DNA of 8,972 bases, from the NCBI GenBank assembly GCA_964385195.1, contig CAYLOC010000142.1:1-8972 (forward strand), in the 5' to 3' direction. The notes below the pieces were generated by a model. That model saw only the letters and a list, made by a program, of their open reading frames with translations. It made no database searches and was not told the DNA's origin. The translations under genes and the position numbers were made by a program. Below are positions 1 through 6,589 of the stretch, one piece after another. Within the stretch, counting starts at the first letter, position 1. Each line of letters opens with the position of its first letter. This DNA is from CAYLOC01 sp964385195. Lineage in GTDB: Bacteria; Actinomycetota; Actinomycetes; Propionibacteriales; Nocardioidaceae.

Positions 1-604
1 CGGGAGCCGACCGCTCACGGCCGGTTTCATCGGAACGCTCAAGCCGTGGCACGGACTCCCCACCCTGGTCGAGGCGATCGCGCGGCTGGCGGGGGAGCAG
101 CCCTCCTGGCGGCTGCTCGTGGTCGGCGACGGCCCCCAGCGCCACGACATCACCGACCACGCTGCCCGCCTCGGGATCGCGGACGTGGTCCACATGACCG
201 GCGCGGTCCCCCCGGCCGACATCCCGGGGATGTTGGCGCAGATGGACGTGGCGGTCGCGCCGTACCCGGACCTGGCCGACTTCTACTTCTCCCCGCTGAA
301 GATCTATGAGTACCTGGCCGCAGGGCTCCCGGTCATCGCCTCCCGCGTCGGCGAGATCCCGCACGTTCTCGACCACGGCCATCTGGGGGTGTTGGTCGCC
401 CCGGACGACCCCGTCGCACTTGCCGGTGCTCTGCGGGGGCTGGGCGCGGACCCAGTACGCCGGCACCGGCTCGGGGCCGCGGCGCGGGAGGCCGCCGTAC
501 GCCGGCACGACTGGCGGATGGTGGTCGCCCGCACCCTGGACCTGGCCGGGCTGCGGCTCCCCGAGGCCGTCACGGCTGTCCCCGCGAGATCGGCGGTGGG
601 CTGA
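1..604 (+). CDS. GT4 glycosyltransferase, C-terminal half (5' end outside window)
   Basis: The reading frame is open from base 2 to the TGA at 602-604, giving 200 residues with no start, so the N-terminal half lies outside the window. What remains is the C-terminal Rossmann half of a GT-B enzyme of the GT4 (glycosyl transferase group 1) type. It begins at the domain boundary with GFIGTLKPWHG, followed by VVGDGP and then FSPLKIYEYLAAGLPVIAS. The Glu of KIYEY (residue 103 of the visible part, bases 308-310) is the usual donor-binding Glu. The first Glu of the EX7E motif is replaced by Tyr, as is common in the FSPLK subgroup. The enzyme should transfer a sugar from a nucleotide-sugar to an acceptor at the cytoplasmic face of the membrane; donor and acceptor are unknown. 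The ABC exporter gene starts one base after its stop, and a nucleotide-sugar dehydrogenase lies in the same operon. The family call is firm; the function is inferred. Confidence 0.93.
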   Translation, partial: GSRPLTAGFIGTLKPWHGLPTLVEAIARLAGEQPSWRLLVVGDGPQRHDITDHAARLGIADVVHMTGAVPPADIPGMLAQMDVAVAPYPDLADFYFSPLKIYEYLAAGLPVIASRVGEIPHVLDHGHLGVLVAPDDPVALAGALRGLGADPVRRHRLGAAAREAAVRRHDWRMVVARTLDLAGLRLPEAVTAVPARSAVG

Positions 605-605
605 G

Positions 606-2390
606 ATGAGCAGGGCCAAGCCGACCACGCTGCGCCAGTCCCTTCCCGGCCTGCGGAGCGCGCTGCGCTACGTCCGGCCCGAGCTGCATCGGGAACGCCG
701 GCTGCTGACCGGAGGGTTCGTCGCGCTGCTCGCCGAGGTGGTCTTCCGGCTGGTGGAGCCGTGGCCGCTGAAGTTCGTCATCGACGGTGTGGTCGCTGCC
801 ATTCCCGGCGGCGGCCCGGCCGTGGCGCTCCCGGTCGGCATCGGCACCGTGATCGCGCTGGCCGCGTTTGCCGTGGTCGCCGCAGCGGCCCTGCGTGCCG
901 GTGCGGCCTACCTGTCGACCCTGTCGTTCGCCCTGGCGGGTAACCGGCTGCTGACCGCAGTCCGCGGCCGGCTGTACGCGCACCTGCAGACCCTCGGGAT
1001 GTCCTTCCACGACAAGGCACGTACCGGGGACCTCGTCACGCGGATGACCAGCGACGTCGGGCGGCTGAAGGAGGTCGCGATCACCGCCGCCCTTCCGCTG
1101 TTCGGCAACACCGTCACTCTGCTCGGGATGCTGGTGGTGGTCGCGGTGCTGGACTGGCAGCTGGCGCTGGCGATGCTCGTGGTCTTCCCGCTGTTCTGGG
1201 TCACCAGCCTGCGGATGTCACGAAGGATCCACGGCGTCTCCCGCACCCAGCGCCGCGCCGAGGGGGCATTGGCCGCCACCGCCGCGGAGACGTTCGGAGC
1301 GATGCAGGTGGTGCAGTCCTACGGCCTGGAGGAGCAGAACCAGCGCCACTTCGCCAGCAGCAACTCCAAGTCGCTGCGCGACGGTGTGCAGTCCAAACGG
1401 CTGTCGGCCGGCCTGGAACGGCGGACCGACGTCCTCGTCGGGCTGGCGACCGGCCTGGTGCTCTACCTCGGAGCGCAGCGGGTCCTCGCGGGGGCGCTGA
1501 GCCCGGGGGACCTGGTGGTGTTCCTGACCTACCTCAAGGCGGCCTTCAAACCCATGCGCGACCTCGCCAAGTACACCGGGCGGATCGCCCAGGCCGCCGC
1601 CTCCGCGGAACGCATCGTGGACATCCTCCAGACCGACCCGGAGGTGCGCGACGCACCAGACGCCCGCCCGGCCCGCCGCTTCTACGGCGACGTGCGGCTG
1701 GAGGACGTATGGCTGGCCTACGAACCCGGCCGGTACGCCCTGCGCGGGCTGGACCTCGTCGTACACCCGGGGGAGCGGGTCGCGCTGTTCGGGCCCTCCG
1801 GCGCCGGAAAGTCCACGCTGGTGATGCTGTTGTCGCGGCTGCGCGACCCCGACCGCGGTGTCGTCCGGATCGACGGCCACGACCTGCGCACCCTGACCCT
1901 GCAGTCGGTGCGGTCCCAGGTGGCGATCGTGCTGCAGGAAAGCGTGCTGTTCGCGACCACGATCCGCGACAACATCACCGCCGGCCTGACCGACGTCGAC
2001 CAGAGTGACGTCGAAGCGGCCGCCCGGGTCGCAGGGGCAGACGAGTTCATCCGCGCCCTGCCCGACGGCTACGACACTGTCGTCGGCGAACGCGGCGCCA
2101 CCCTCTCCGGAGGACAGCGCCAACGCATCGCGATCGCCCGCGCCGCGGTCCGGGACGCGCCGATCGTCGTACTCGACGAGCCACTCACCGGCCTCGACGA
2201 GGACACCGCCCGCGAGGTGGCGACCGCGCTGGACCGGCTGACCGAGGGACGGACCACGTTCCTCATCACCCACGACCCGGCCGCGGCCGCGGACTGTGAC
2301 CGCGTGGTCTGGCTCGAACACGGCCGGGTCGCAGAGGTCGACGCCACCATGCCGCTACCGGAAGGGAGATCCGATGCTCACGCCCGCTGA
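606..2390 (+). CDS. Half-size ABC exporter (fused membrane and ATPase domains)
   Basis: This 594-residue protein has the type IV (ABCB-like) exporter layout. A membrane domain comes first (hydrophobic segments near 34-60, 78-108, 160-181, 184-203, 274-292 and 300-318), with a complete ATPase domain after about residue 365. All ATPase motifs are intact: A-loop Tyr372, Walker A GPSGAGKST (396-404), Q-loop Gln444, X-loop GERG (494-497), signature LSGGQ (500-504), Walker B IVVLDEP (520-526, catalytic Glu525) and switch His556. It should work as a homodimer that uses ATP to move a substrate out of the cytoplasm or flip it across the membrane. The ATG at 606 follows the glycosyltransferase stop by one base and has a GGTGGG purine run (595-600) in front. 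The same frame stays open upstream to 306, but that part only shadows the glycosyltransferase. Its place between sugar-modifying genes suggests a glycolipid or glycoconjugate substrate, which is inference; a drug or peptide exporter is the alternative. Confidence 0.95.
   Translation: MSRAKPTTLRQSLPGLRSALRYVRPELHRERRLLTGGFVALLAEVVFRLVEPWPLKFVIDGVVAAIPGGGPAVALPVGIGTVIALAAFAVVAAAALRAGAAYLSTLSFALAGNRLLTAVRGRLYAHLQTLGMSFHDKARTGDLVTRMTSDVGRLKEVAITAALPLFGNTVTLLGMLVVVAVLDWQLALAMLVVFPLFWVTSLRMSRRIHGVSRTQRRAEGALAATAAETFGAMQVVQSYGLEEQNQRHFASSNSKSLRDGVQSKRLSAGLERRTDVLVGLATGLVLYLGAQRVLAGALSPGDLVVFLTYLKAAFKPMRDLAKYTGRIAQAAASAERIVDILQTDPEVRDAPDARPARRFYGDVRLEDVWLAYEPGRYALRGLDLVVHPGERVALFGPSGAGKSTLVMLLSRLRDPDRGVVRIDGHDLRTLTLQSVRSQVAIVLQESVLFATTIRDNITAGLTDVDQSDVEAAARVAGADEFIRALPDGYDTVVGERGATLSGGQRQRIAIARAAVRDAPIVVLDEPLTGLDEDTAREVATALDRLTEGRTTFLITHDPAAAADCDRVVWLEHGRVAEVDATMPLPEGRSDAHAR
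2364..2368 (+). promoter_or_regulatory. Ribosome binding site of the first phosphotransferase
   Basis: GGGAG lies five bases before the ATG at 2374, inside the end of the ABC gene. It selects 2374 over the in-frame upstream ATG at 2296, which would overlap the ABC gene by a further 78 bases and has no comparable site. Confidence 0.7.
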
Positions 2391-3654
2391 GAGCGCCCTG
2401 GCTGCCAGGGAGACCGGGCTGCCCGGACTCCGGCTGCTCCTCGACCCCGACGCACTCACCCGACGGGTTGCCGGGGTCTCCGGCCGAGGCTCGGTGCAGC
2501 CGTTGAACCTGCGCTACAAGCCGGGAACCAGCGCGGTCCTGGGGTTGTGCATCCACACCGACAACGGTCCGGTGCACGGCAGCGCCAGGTGCTACGCCGC
2601 GGCCACGGCAGCGAAGTTCGACAAGGACCTCGAGCAGGCGCCGCCCGGCTCCATCCTGTACAGCGACCCCGACACCCTGTTCCTGGTCGGCACGGTGGCG
2701 GCGGACCGGGATCTCCCCGGTGCCGCTGAGGTGCTGGACCCCGGGCGTGGCGTACGCCGACTCGGCCTCCCGTCGGGACCGGGTCGGCTGACGGGACCGG
2801 GTCGGCCGAGTACCACGATCCTGCGGTACAACCCGCACCGGCGGATCGTGGCCACCCTCCACCGCCACGGGGAGCCCACGCTGCTGCTCCGCGTGGTACC
2901 ACCGGCGCAGCAGCCCGCCGTCCACACCCGCTACCGCGCACTCGGGCGGCTGGGTGCGGTCGCCCCTGCCCTCGTCGCCGACCACCAGCGGTACGGGCTG
3001 GTAGCCGTGGAGTGGCTGGAGGGGCACACCGTCGAGACCTCGCTCCGGCGCGGGGTCGTGCCGAGCCGGACGCTGGCACGGATCGGCGCGGCGATCGCCC
3101 GGGTCCATGCCTCCGACCTGCCCATGCTGCCCGTAGACGACGCGGCCGGTCCGGCGTGGCACGCCGACGAGGCAGCCAGCGTGGTCACCCGGCTGCTGCC
3201 GGACCTCGAAGCGGACGTGGCGGCCGGTGTCGCCCGGACGGGGGACCTGCCGTCGCACACCGGGGCCCTGCGGCCCCTCCACGGCGACCTCTCCGCGGAC
3301 CAGATCGTGCTCGGCGGCGACGGCGCGGTCGGCCTGCTGGACTGGGACCGGGCCTGCCTCGGTGATCCGGTGACCGACCTCGCCGCCACGTGGTCAGCGC
3401 TGCTGCGTGACGAGGCGATGGGGGTGTTGGGACCCGGGACGGCCCGCGAGGTGATGGCGGGGCTGGCGGACGGCTACCGACGGGTGCTGGACCCGCCGGA
3501 CCCGGAGCTGCTCGCTACCCACACCGCCCTGCACCTGCTGCGCCGCGCGGTCGAGCCGTTCCGTCGCCGTACGCCGGAGTGGCCCGACCACGTACGCCGG
3601 ATCGTTGCGGCATCCGAGCACCTGGTGCCGGACCGGAGCGGAGCCCTGCGATGA
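2374..3654 (+). CDS. APH-fold phosphotransferase 1 with N-terminal extension
   Basis: This 426-residue protein ends in a kinase domain of the aminoglycoside/choline phosphotransferase (APH) fold. The catalytic loop is HGDLSADQ (His303, Asp305) and the metal-binding segment is LLDWDRACLGDPVTDLA (Asp323, Asp325). The residue normally Asn in HGDxxxxN is Gln310 here. The protein is longer than typical APH kinases. An extra N-terminal part carries LRYKPGTSAV (46-55), and a similar segment, LRYNPHRRIV (150-159), follows at what looks like the true kinase N-lobe, so the N-terminus may be a duplicated lobe. A low-complexity GPGR repeat (residues 135-144) links the two. The start overlaps the ABC gene by 17 bases and its stop overlaps the next gene by 4, so translation should be coupled. 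Within a sugar and export operon, a sugar or lipid-linked intermediate is a more likely substrate than an antibiotic. The fold is clear; the substrate is not. Confidence 0.88.
   Translation: MLTPAESALAARETGLPGLRLLLDPDALTRRVAGVSGRGSVQPLNLRYKPGTSAVLGLCIHTDNGPVHGSARCYAAATAAKFDKDLEQAPPGSILYSDPDTLFLVGTVAADRDLPGAAEVLDPGRGVRRLGLPSGPGRLTGPGRPSTTILRYNPHRRIVATLHRHGEPTLLLRVVPPAQQPAVHTRYRALGRLGAVAPALVADHQRYGLVAVEWLEGHTVETSLRRGVVPSRTLARIGAAIARVHASDLPMLPVDDAAGPAWHADEAASVVTRLLPDLEADVAAGVARTGDLPSHTGALRPLHGDLSADQIVLGGDGAVGLLDWDRACLGDPVTDLAATWSALLRDEAMGVLGPGTAREVMAGLADGYRRVLDPPDPELLATHTALHLLRRAVEPFRRRTPEWPDHVRRIVAASEHLVPDRSGALR
2774..2806 (+). repeat. Short in-frame direct repeat in phosphotransferase 1
   Basis: The 15-base unit CGGGACCGGGTCGGC occurs at 2774-2788 and again at 2792-2806, a period of 18 bases that keeps the frame and gives GPGR-LT-GPGR in the linker. 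It probably arose by slippage and lengthens a flexible linker between the N-terminal extension and the kinase lobe. Confidence 0.8.
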
Positions 3655-4793
3655 CGCCGATGGAGGAGGTCCGTGCCGCCTTGCGCGGAACGGGGCTGTG
3701 GCTGCAGAAGGCGGTTCCGAAGGGACCGGACCACCTGTCTCTGGAACTCCGGGACCCCGACGGCGCGGTGCTGGCCGGACAGTGGAACCGCAGTATCGAC
3801 CGCACGGCGCAGCGATGGCGAGCGACCCGCCGTACCTGTCCCGACCCCGACGCGGTCCAGCAAGTCGGCCCACGGGTGCTGGTGCAGGCGCATGGAGCAG
3901 ACCGGCGGCTGACGGACCTGCCGCGCGTCGCCACCCGGAACGGCGCGGCGCTGGTCGCGCACCGGGTCGAGCGGCGCGCGGTGGTGCGGTGCGGCGACGG
4001 GCACTACACGAAGGTGGTGCGGCCGAGCCGGTACGACGCCGCGCTGGTCACCACCGAGGTCCCGCACACTCCGCACGTGCGGGTTCCGACGCTGGTCTCC
4101 GCCGATCCGGAGACGAGCAGCCTCACCACCGCGGCGCTGCCCGGCCGCTCACTGACCGCGGTTCTCGCCGACGCGAGCGCGAGCCCTGACGACGTACGCG
4201 AGGCCGGGTATGCGGTGGGCCGCGCCGTGGCCGACCTGCACCGGAACCCGCCTCCCGCTCGTCGGCGGCACCTGGCCGGCGACGAAGTGGACACCACCCG
4301 GGCCTGGCTCCGGGTCGCCGAGCAGTACGGCGTCCTGCCGCAGGCGCCGGAGCTGCTCCGCCGGCTGGCGACCGTGGGGCGGGAACTGGACGCGACCACG
4401 CCCGCCCGGGCGGGGCTGGTCCACGGTGACCTGCACGACGGGCAGCTGTTCCTCGCCTCCGGCGAGCCGGTCGGCGTACTGGACTTCGACCTTGCCGCCG
4501 CCGGATCGCCGGCGCTGGACCTCGGGAACCTCCTGGCTCACCTGCAACTGCGGGTCTGGCAGGGGCAGAGCCCGGGGGAGCGCGCGGGACTCTGCGCGGA
4601 TGCGCTGCTGGACGGCTACGGTCCCGCCCCCGCGGTCACCGAGCAGATCCCGTACTACCGCCTCACGACCTGGCTCCGGCTCGCTGCCGTGTACGCGTTC
4701 CGCCCCGGAGGGGACGTCGTCGCCCGCCGACTCGCGGAGTCACCCGAGATCAACGCCTTATGCACCGTCCCAGAGATGAAGGAGTTCCGATGA
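3651..4793 (+). CDS. APH-fold phosphotransferase 2
   Basis: This 380-residue kinase of the APH fold shares its plan with the gene before it. An N-terminal extension of about 100 residues is followed by an N-lobe with HYTKVVRP (Lys121 is the likely ATP-anchoring Lys), the catalytic loop HGDLHDGQ (His258, Asp260) and the metal-binding VLDFDLAAAGSPALDL (Asp278, Asp280). Here too the usual Asn of the catalytic loop is Gln (Gln265). The ATG at 3651 overlaps the previous stop as ATGA, with GGAG (3640-3643) seven bases upstream, and its own stop overlaps the dehydrogenase start as ATGA. Both overlaps imply coupled translation and similar amounts of the three proteins. Leu370 is encoded by TTA (4758-4760), a very rare codon at this GC content. 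The substrate is unknown. The tandem placement suggests two successive phosphorylations or a heterodimer, which is inference. Confidence 0.88.
   Translation: MTPMEEVRAALRGTGLWLQKAVPKGPDHLSLELRDPDGAVLAGQWNRSIDRTAQRWRATRRTCPDPDAVQQVGPRVLVQAHGADRRLTDLPRVATRNGAALVAHRVERRAVVRCGDGHYTKVVRPSRYDAALVTTEVPHTPHVRVPTLVSADPETSSLTTAALPGRSLTAVLADASASPDDVREAGYAVGRAVADLHRNPPPARRRHLAGDEVDTTRAWLRVAEQYGVLPQAPELLRRLATVGRELDATTPARAGLVHGDLHDGQLFLASGEPVGVLDFDLAAAGSPALDLGNLLAHLQLRVWQGQSPGERAGLCADALLDGYGPAPAVTEQIPYYRLTTWLRLAAVYAFRPGGDVVARRLAESPEINALCTVPEMKEFR
4779..4784 (+). promoter_or_regulatory. Strong ribosome binding site of the dehydrogenase
   Basis: A full AAGGAG lies five bases before the ATG at 4790, inside the last codons of phosphotransferase 2. 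It supports 4790 over the in-frame upstream ATG at 4760 and suggests the dehydrogenase is translated more strongly than its neighbours. Confidence 0.75.
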
Positions 4794-6124
4794 CCAAGAG
4801 CCTTTCGGTGATCGGCGCCGGGTACCTCGGCGTCACCCATGCCGCGTGTCTGGCCGAGCTCGGGTTCGACGTGGTCTGCGTCGAGCGCGACCCGGACCGG
4901 GTGGAGATGCTCAACCGCGGCGAGCTCCCGTTCTACGAGCCCGGCCTGCCCGAGCTGGTCGAGCGGCACGTCGCGTCCGGCCGGCTCCGGGCCACGACGT
5001 CGATGGCGGAGGCTGCGTCCGCCGCCGACATCCACTTCCTCTGCACCGGGACCCCACAGCAGCGCGACGGAATGGGGGCGGACACCTCGCAGGTGGTCAC
5101 CGCTGTCGACGCGCTCGTCGAACACCTGACCCGCGACGCGCTGCTGGTGGGCAAGTCCACCGTCCCGGCCGGCACCGCCCAGTCGCTGCAGGACCGGGTA
5201 CGGGCCACGGCACCGGCCGGTGTGGACGTGGAGGTGGCGTGGAACCCGGAGTTCCTGCGGGAGAGCACCGCGGTCGCCGACACCCTCCGGCCGGACCGGC
5301 TCGTGATCGGGGTCGCGACGGAGCAGGCCGAGAAGCAGCTCCGGGAGATCTACCGCGACCTGCTGGATGCCGGCGTACCGCTGGTCGTGACCGACCTGGT
5401 CACCTCCGAGCTGGTCAAGGTCTCCGCGAACGCGTTCCTTGCCACCAAGGTGTCCTTCGTCAACGCCGTCGCGCAGATGTGCGAGACCACCGGTGCCGAT
5501 GTGCTGGCGCTGACCGACGCGCTGGGCAAGGACCACCGGATCGGGCCGAAGTTCCTCTCACCCGGGCTCGGCTTCGGTGGCGGCTGTCTGCCGAAGGACG
5601 TCCGTGCGTTGACCGCGCGCGCCGAGGAACTGGGCGCCGACGACACCGCGTCACTCCTGCGCGACGTGGACGCGGTCAACATGGGACGGCGCCGGCGCGT
5701 GGTGGAGATGGCCCAGGAGTTCTGCGACGGCAACGTCCTGGGTGCACAGATCGCCGTACTGGGTGCGGCGTTCAAGCCGGGCACCGACGACGTCCGCGAC
5801 TCTCCGGCGCTCAATGTCGCGGCCCAACTGCAGCTGCTCGGGGCACAGGTGCGGGTCCACGACCCGCAGGCGATGCCCAACGCCCGGCGCGCCTTTCCCG
5901 GCCTGGAGTACGTCGACAGCGCGGAGGAGGCGATCCGTGGCGCGGACCTGGTGCTGCACCTGACCGAGTGGGCCGAGTTCGCCGCGCTGGACCCGGTGGC
6001 GCTGGCCGCACGGGTACGGCGGCCACGGGTCATCGACGCCCGGCACACCCTGGACCGGGACCAATGGGTCGAGGCCGGCTGGAGTCACTGGGCCCCCGGC
6101 CGTGTCCGTGTGGACGCGGCGTGA
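4790..6124 (+). CDS. UDP-glucose/GDP-mannose 6-dehydrogenase family protein
   Basis: This 444-residue protein is full length for the family of NAD-dependent four-electron oxidases that turn UDP-glucose into UDP-glucuronate (or GDP-mannose into GDP-mannuronate). The N-terminal Rossmann motif is GAGYLG (9-14). NPEFLRE (152-158), the central helix ELVKVSANAFLATK with Lys210 and Asn214, the nucleophile Cys266 in GFGGGCLPKD, and the C-terminal FKPGTDDVRDSP (328-339) are all present. The GGGCLPKD form fits actinobacterial UDP-glucose dehydrogenases (Ugd/UdgA type) best, so UDP-glucose is the favoured but unproven substrate. One small oddity is Ser159 where the family usually has Gly after NPEFLRE. 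The start overlaps the previous stop as ATGA. In the operon it would supply an acidic nucleotide sugar to the glycosyltransferase encoded upstream. Confidence 0.95.
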   Translation: MTKSLSVIGAGYLGVTHAACLAELGFDVVCVERDPDRVEMLNRGELPFYEPGLPELVERHVASGRLRATTSMAEAASAADIHFLCTGTPQQRDGMGADTSQVVTAVDALVEHLTRDALLVGKSTVPAGTAQSLQDRVRATAPAGVDVEVAWNPEFLRESTAVADTLRPDRLVIGVATEQAEKQLREIYRDLLDAGVPLVVTDLVTSELVKVSANAFLATKVSFVNAVAQMCETTGADVLALTDALGKDHRIGPKFLSPGLGFGGGCLPKDVRALTARAEELGADDTASLLRDVDAVNMGRRRRVVEMAQEFCDGNVLGAQIAVLGAAFKPGTDDVRDSPALNVAAQLQLLGAQVRVHDPQAMPNARRAFPGLEYVDSAEEAIRGADLVLHLTEWAEFAALDPVALAARVRRPRVIDARHTLDRDQWVEAGWSHWAPGRVRVDAA

Positions 6125-6162
6125 CCGAAGTGCCGGTTCACCGCGGTTCCACCCTGTACGCT

Positions 6163-6168
6163 GGGAGG
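6163..6168 (+). promoter_or_regulatory. Ribosome binding site deciding the GlsB-like start
   Basis: GGGAGG lies six bases before the ATG at 6175, a good spacing. It abuts the earlier in-frame ATG at 6169 directly, which would leave no room for a ribosome to use it. A weak -10-like TACGCT (6157-6162) could alternatively give a leaderless transcript starting at 6169; the protein would then gain two residues. Confidence 0.6.
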
Positions 6169-6174
6169 ATGCTC

Positions 6175-6516
6175 ATGGGGTTGATCATTCTTTTCGTCGT
6201 CTTGTTCGTCGTCCTGCCACTGATCGGCATCGCGGCCTGGGCGTTGATCAGTACGGCGATCGTCGGCCTGGTCATCGGGGGACTCGCCAGGCTCGTGGTT
6301 CCGGGCACACGTGGCCTGGGGATCCTGCCCACGATCCTGCTCGGGTTGGTGGGGTCCATCATCGGGGGGTTCGTGGGCGACCACGTCCTCGACCTCGGTG
6401 GGTTCCTCACCGTGCTGCTTGAGATCGGCGTCGCCGCGGTGGCGGTGTCGCTGTTCGCCAGCCACCGGCGTCATGAGGTGGCCGGCGGTCAGCACCGGCA
6501 CGCGCTCAACCGCTGA
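6175..6516 (+). CDS. GlsB/YeaQ/YmgE-family small membrane protein
   Basis: This 113-residue, very hydrophobic protein belongs to the transglycosylase-associated family (Pfam PF04226; GlsB/YeaQ/YmgE), small membrane proteins linked to general stress response, with no known enzymatic activity. The family core is visible: GLVIGGLARLVVPG (31-44), then a loop, then LGLVGSIIGGFVGD (56-69). Membrane segments are likely near 24-42, 48-68 and 76-95. An additional hydrophobic stretch at residues 2-20 makes it longer than the usual 80-90 residues, and the C-terminus is a His- and Arg-rich cytoplasmic tail. It lies 50 bases after the dehydrogenase, so it may be read from the same transcript or from its own weak promoter. 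A role in the envelope fits the upstream cluster, but members of this family are found in many unrelated contexts. Confidence 0.88.
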   Translation: MGLIILFVVLFVVLPLIGIAAWALISTAIVGLVIGGLARLVVPGTRGLGILPTILLGLVGSIIGGFVGDHVLDLGGFLTVLLEIGVAAVAVSLFASHRRHEVAGGQHRHALNR

Positions 6517-6519
6517 CGC

Positions 6520-6572
6520 AACCACCCGGCGCCTGGGCCTCGCGCCCACCGCGGGGGGCGAGGCGAGTGGTT
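6520..6572. terminator. Stem-loop between convergent genes, likely bidirectional terminator
   Basis: GCCTCGC (6537-6543) pairs with GCGAGGC (6558-6564). After one G-G mismatch, CCC pairs with GGG, leaving a six-base loop. An outer AACCAC/GTGGTT pair (6520-6525 and 6567-6572) can extend the structure. A short T run follows on the + strand only, so this is not a textbook intrinsic terminator. Its place in the 73 bases between two convergent stops makes a terminator role likely. Confidence 0.5.
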
Positions 6573-6589
6573 TGGCAGCAGATCGTTGT

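Noticed and set aside
455..508. 12-base direct repeat GTACGCCGGCAC in the glycosyltransferase
   Set aside because: Both copies encode the same Val-Arg-Arg-His in frame, so on its own this is explained by protein sequence; it is counted only within the octamer observation.
306..605. 100-residue upstream extension of the ABC transporter frame
   Set aside because: It overlaps the well-supported glycosyltransferase in another frame, has no family resemblance, and a proper ATG lies at 606.
1218..2321. 367-codon open frame on the - strand inside the ABC transporter
   Set aside because: It is antisense to a gene with all ABC motifs, and its composition lacks any recognisable domain; stop codons are rare in this DNA.
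2266..3282. 338-codon open frame on the - strand over phosphotransferase 1
   Set aside because: It is a shadow with no family motif, spanning the end of one good gene and most of another.
2374..4793. Aminoglycoside resistance genes
   Set aside because: The kinases have the APH fold but lie inside a sugar and export operon, with unusual N-termini and Gln in the catalytic loop, so a resistance role is not supported.
4846..6174. Long open frame leading into the GlsB-like gene
   Set aside because: It is a shadow of the dehydrogenase frame, rich in Arg, Gly and Pro as typical for out-of-frame GC-rich DNA; only the part after 6175 is real.
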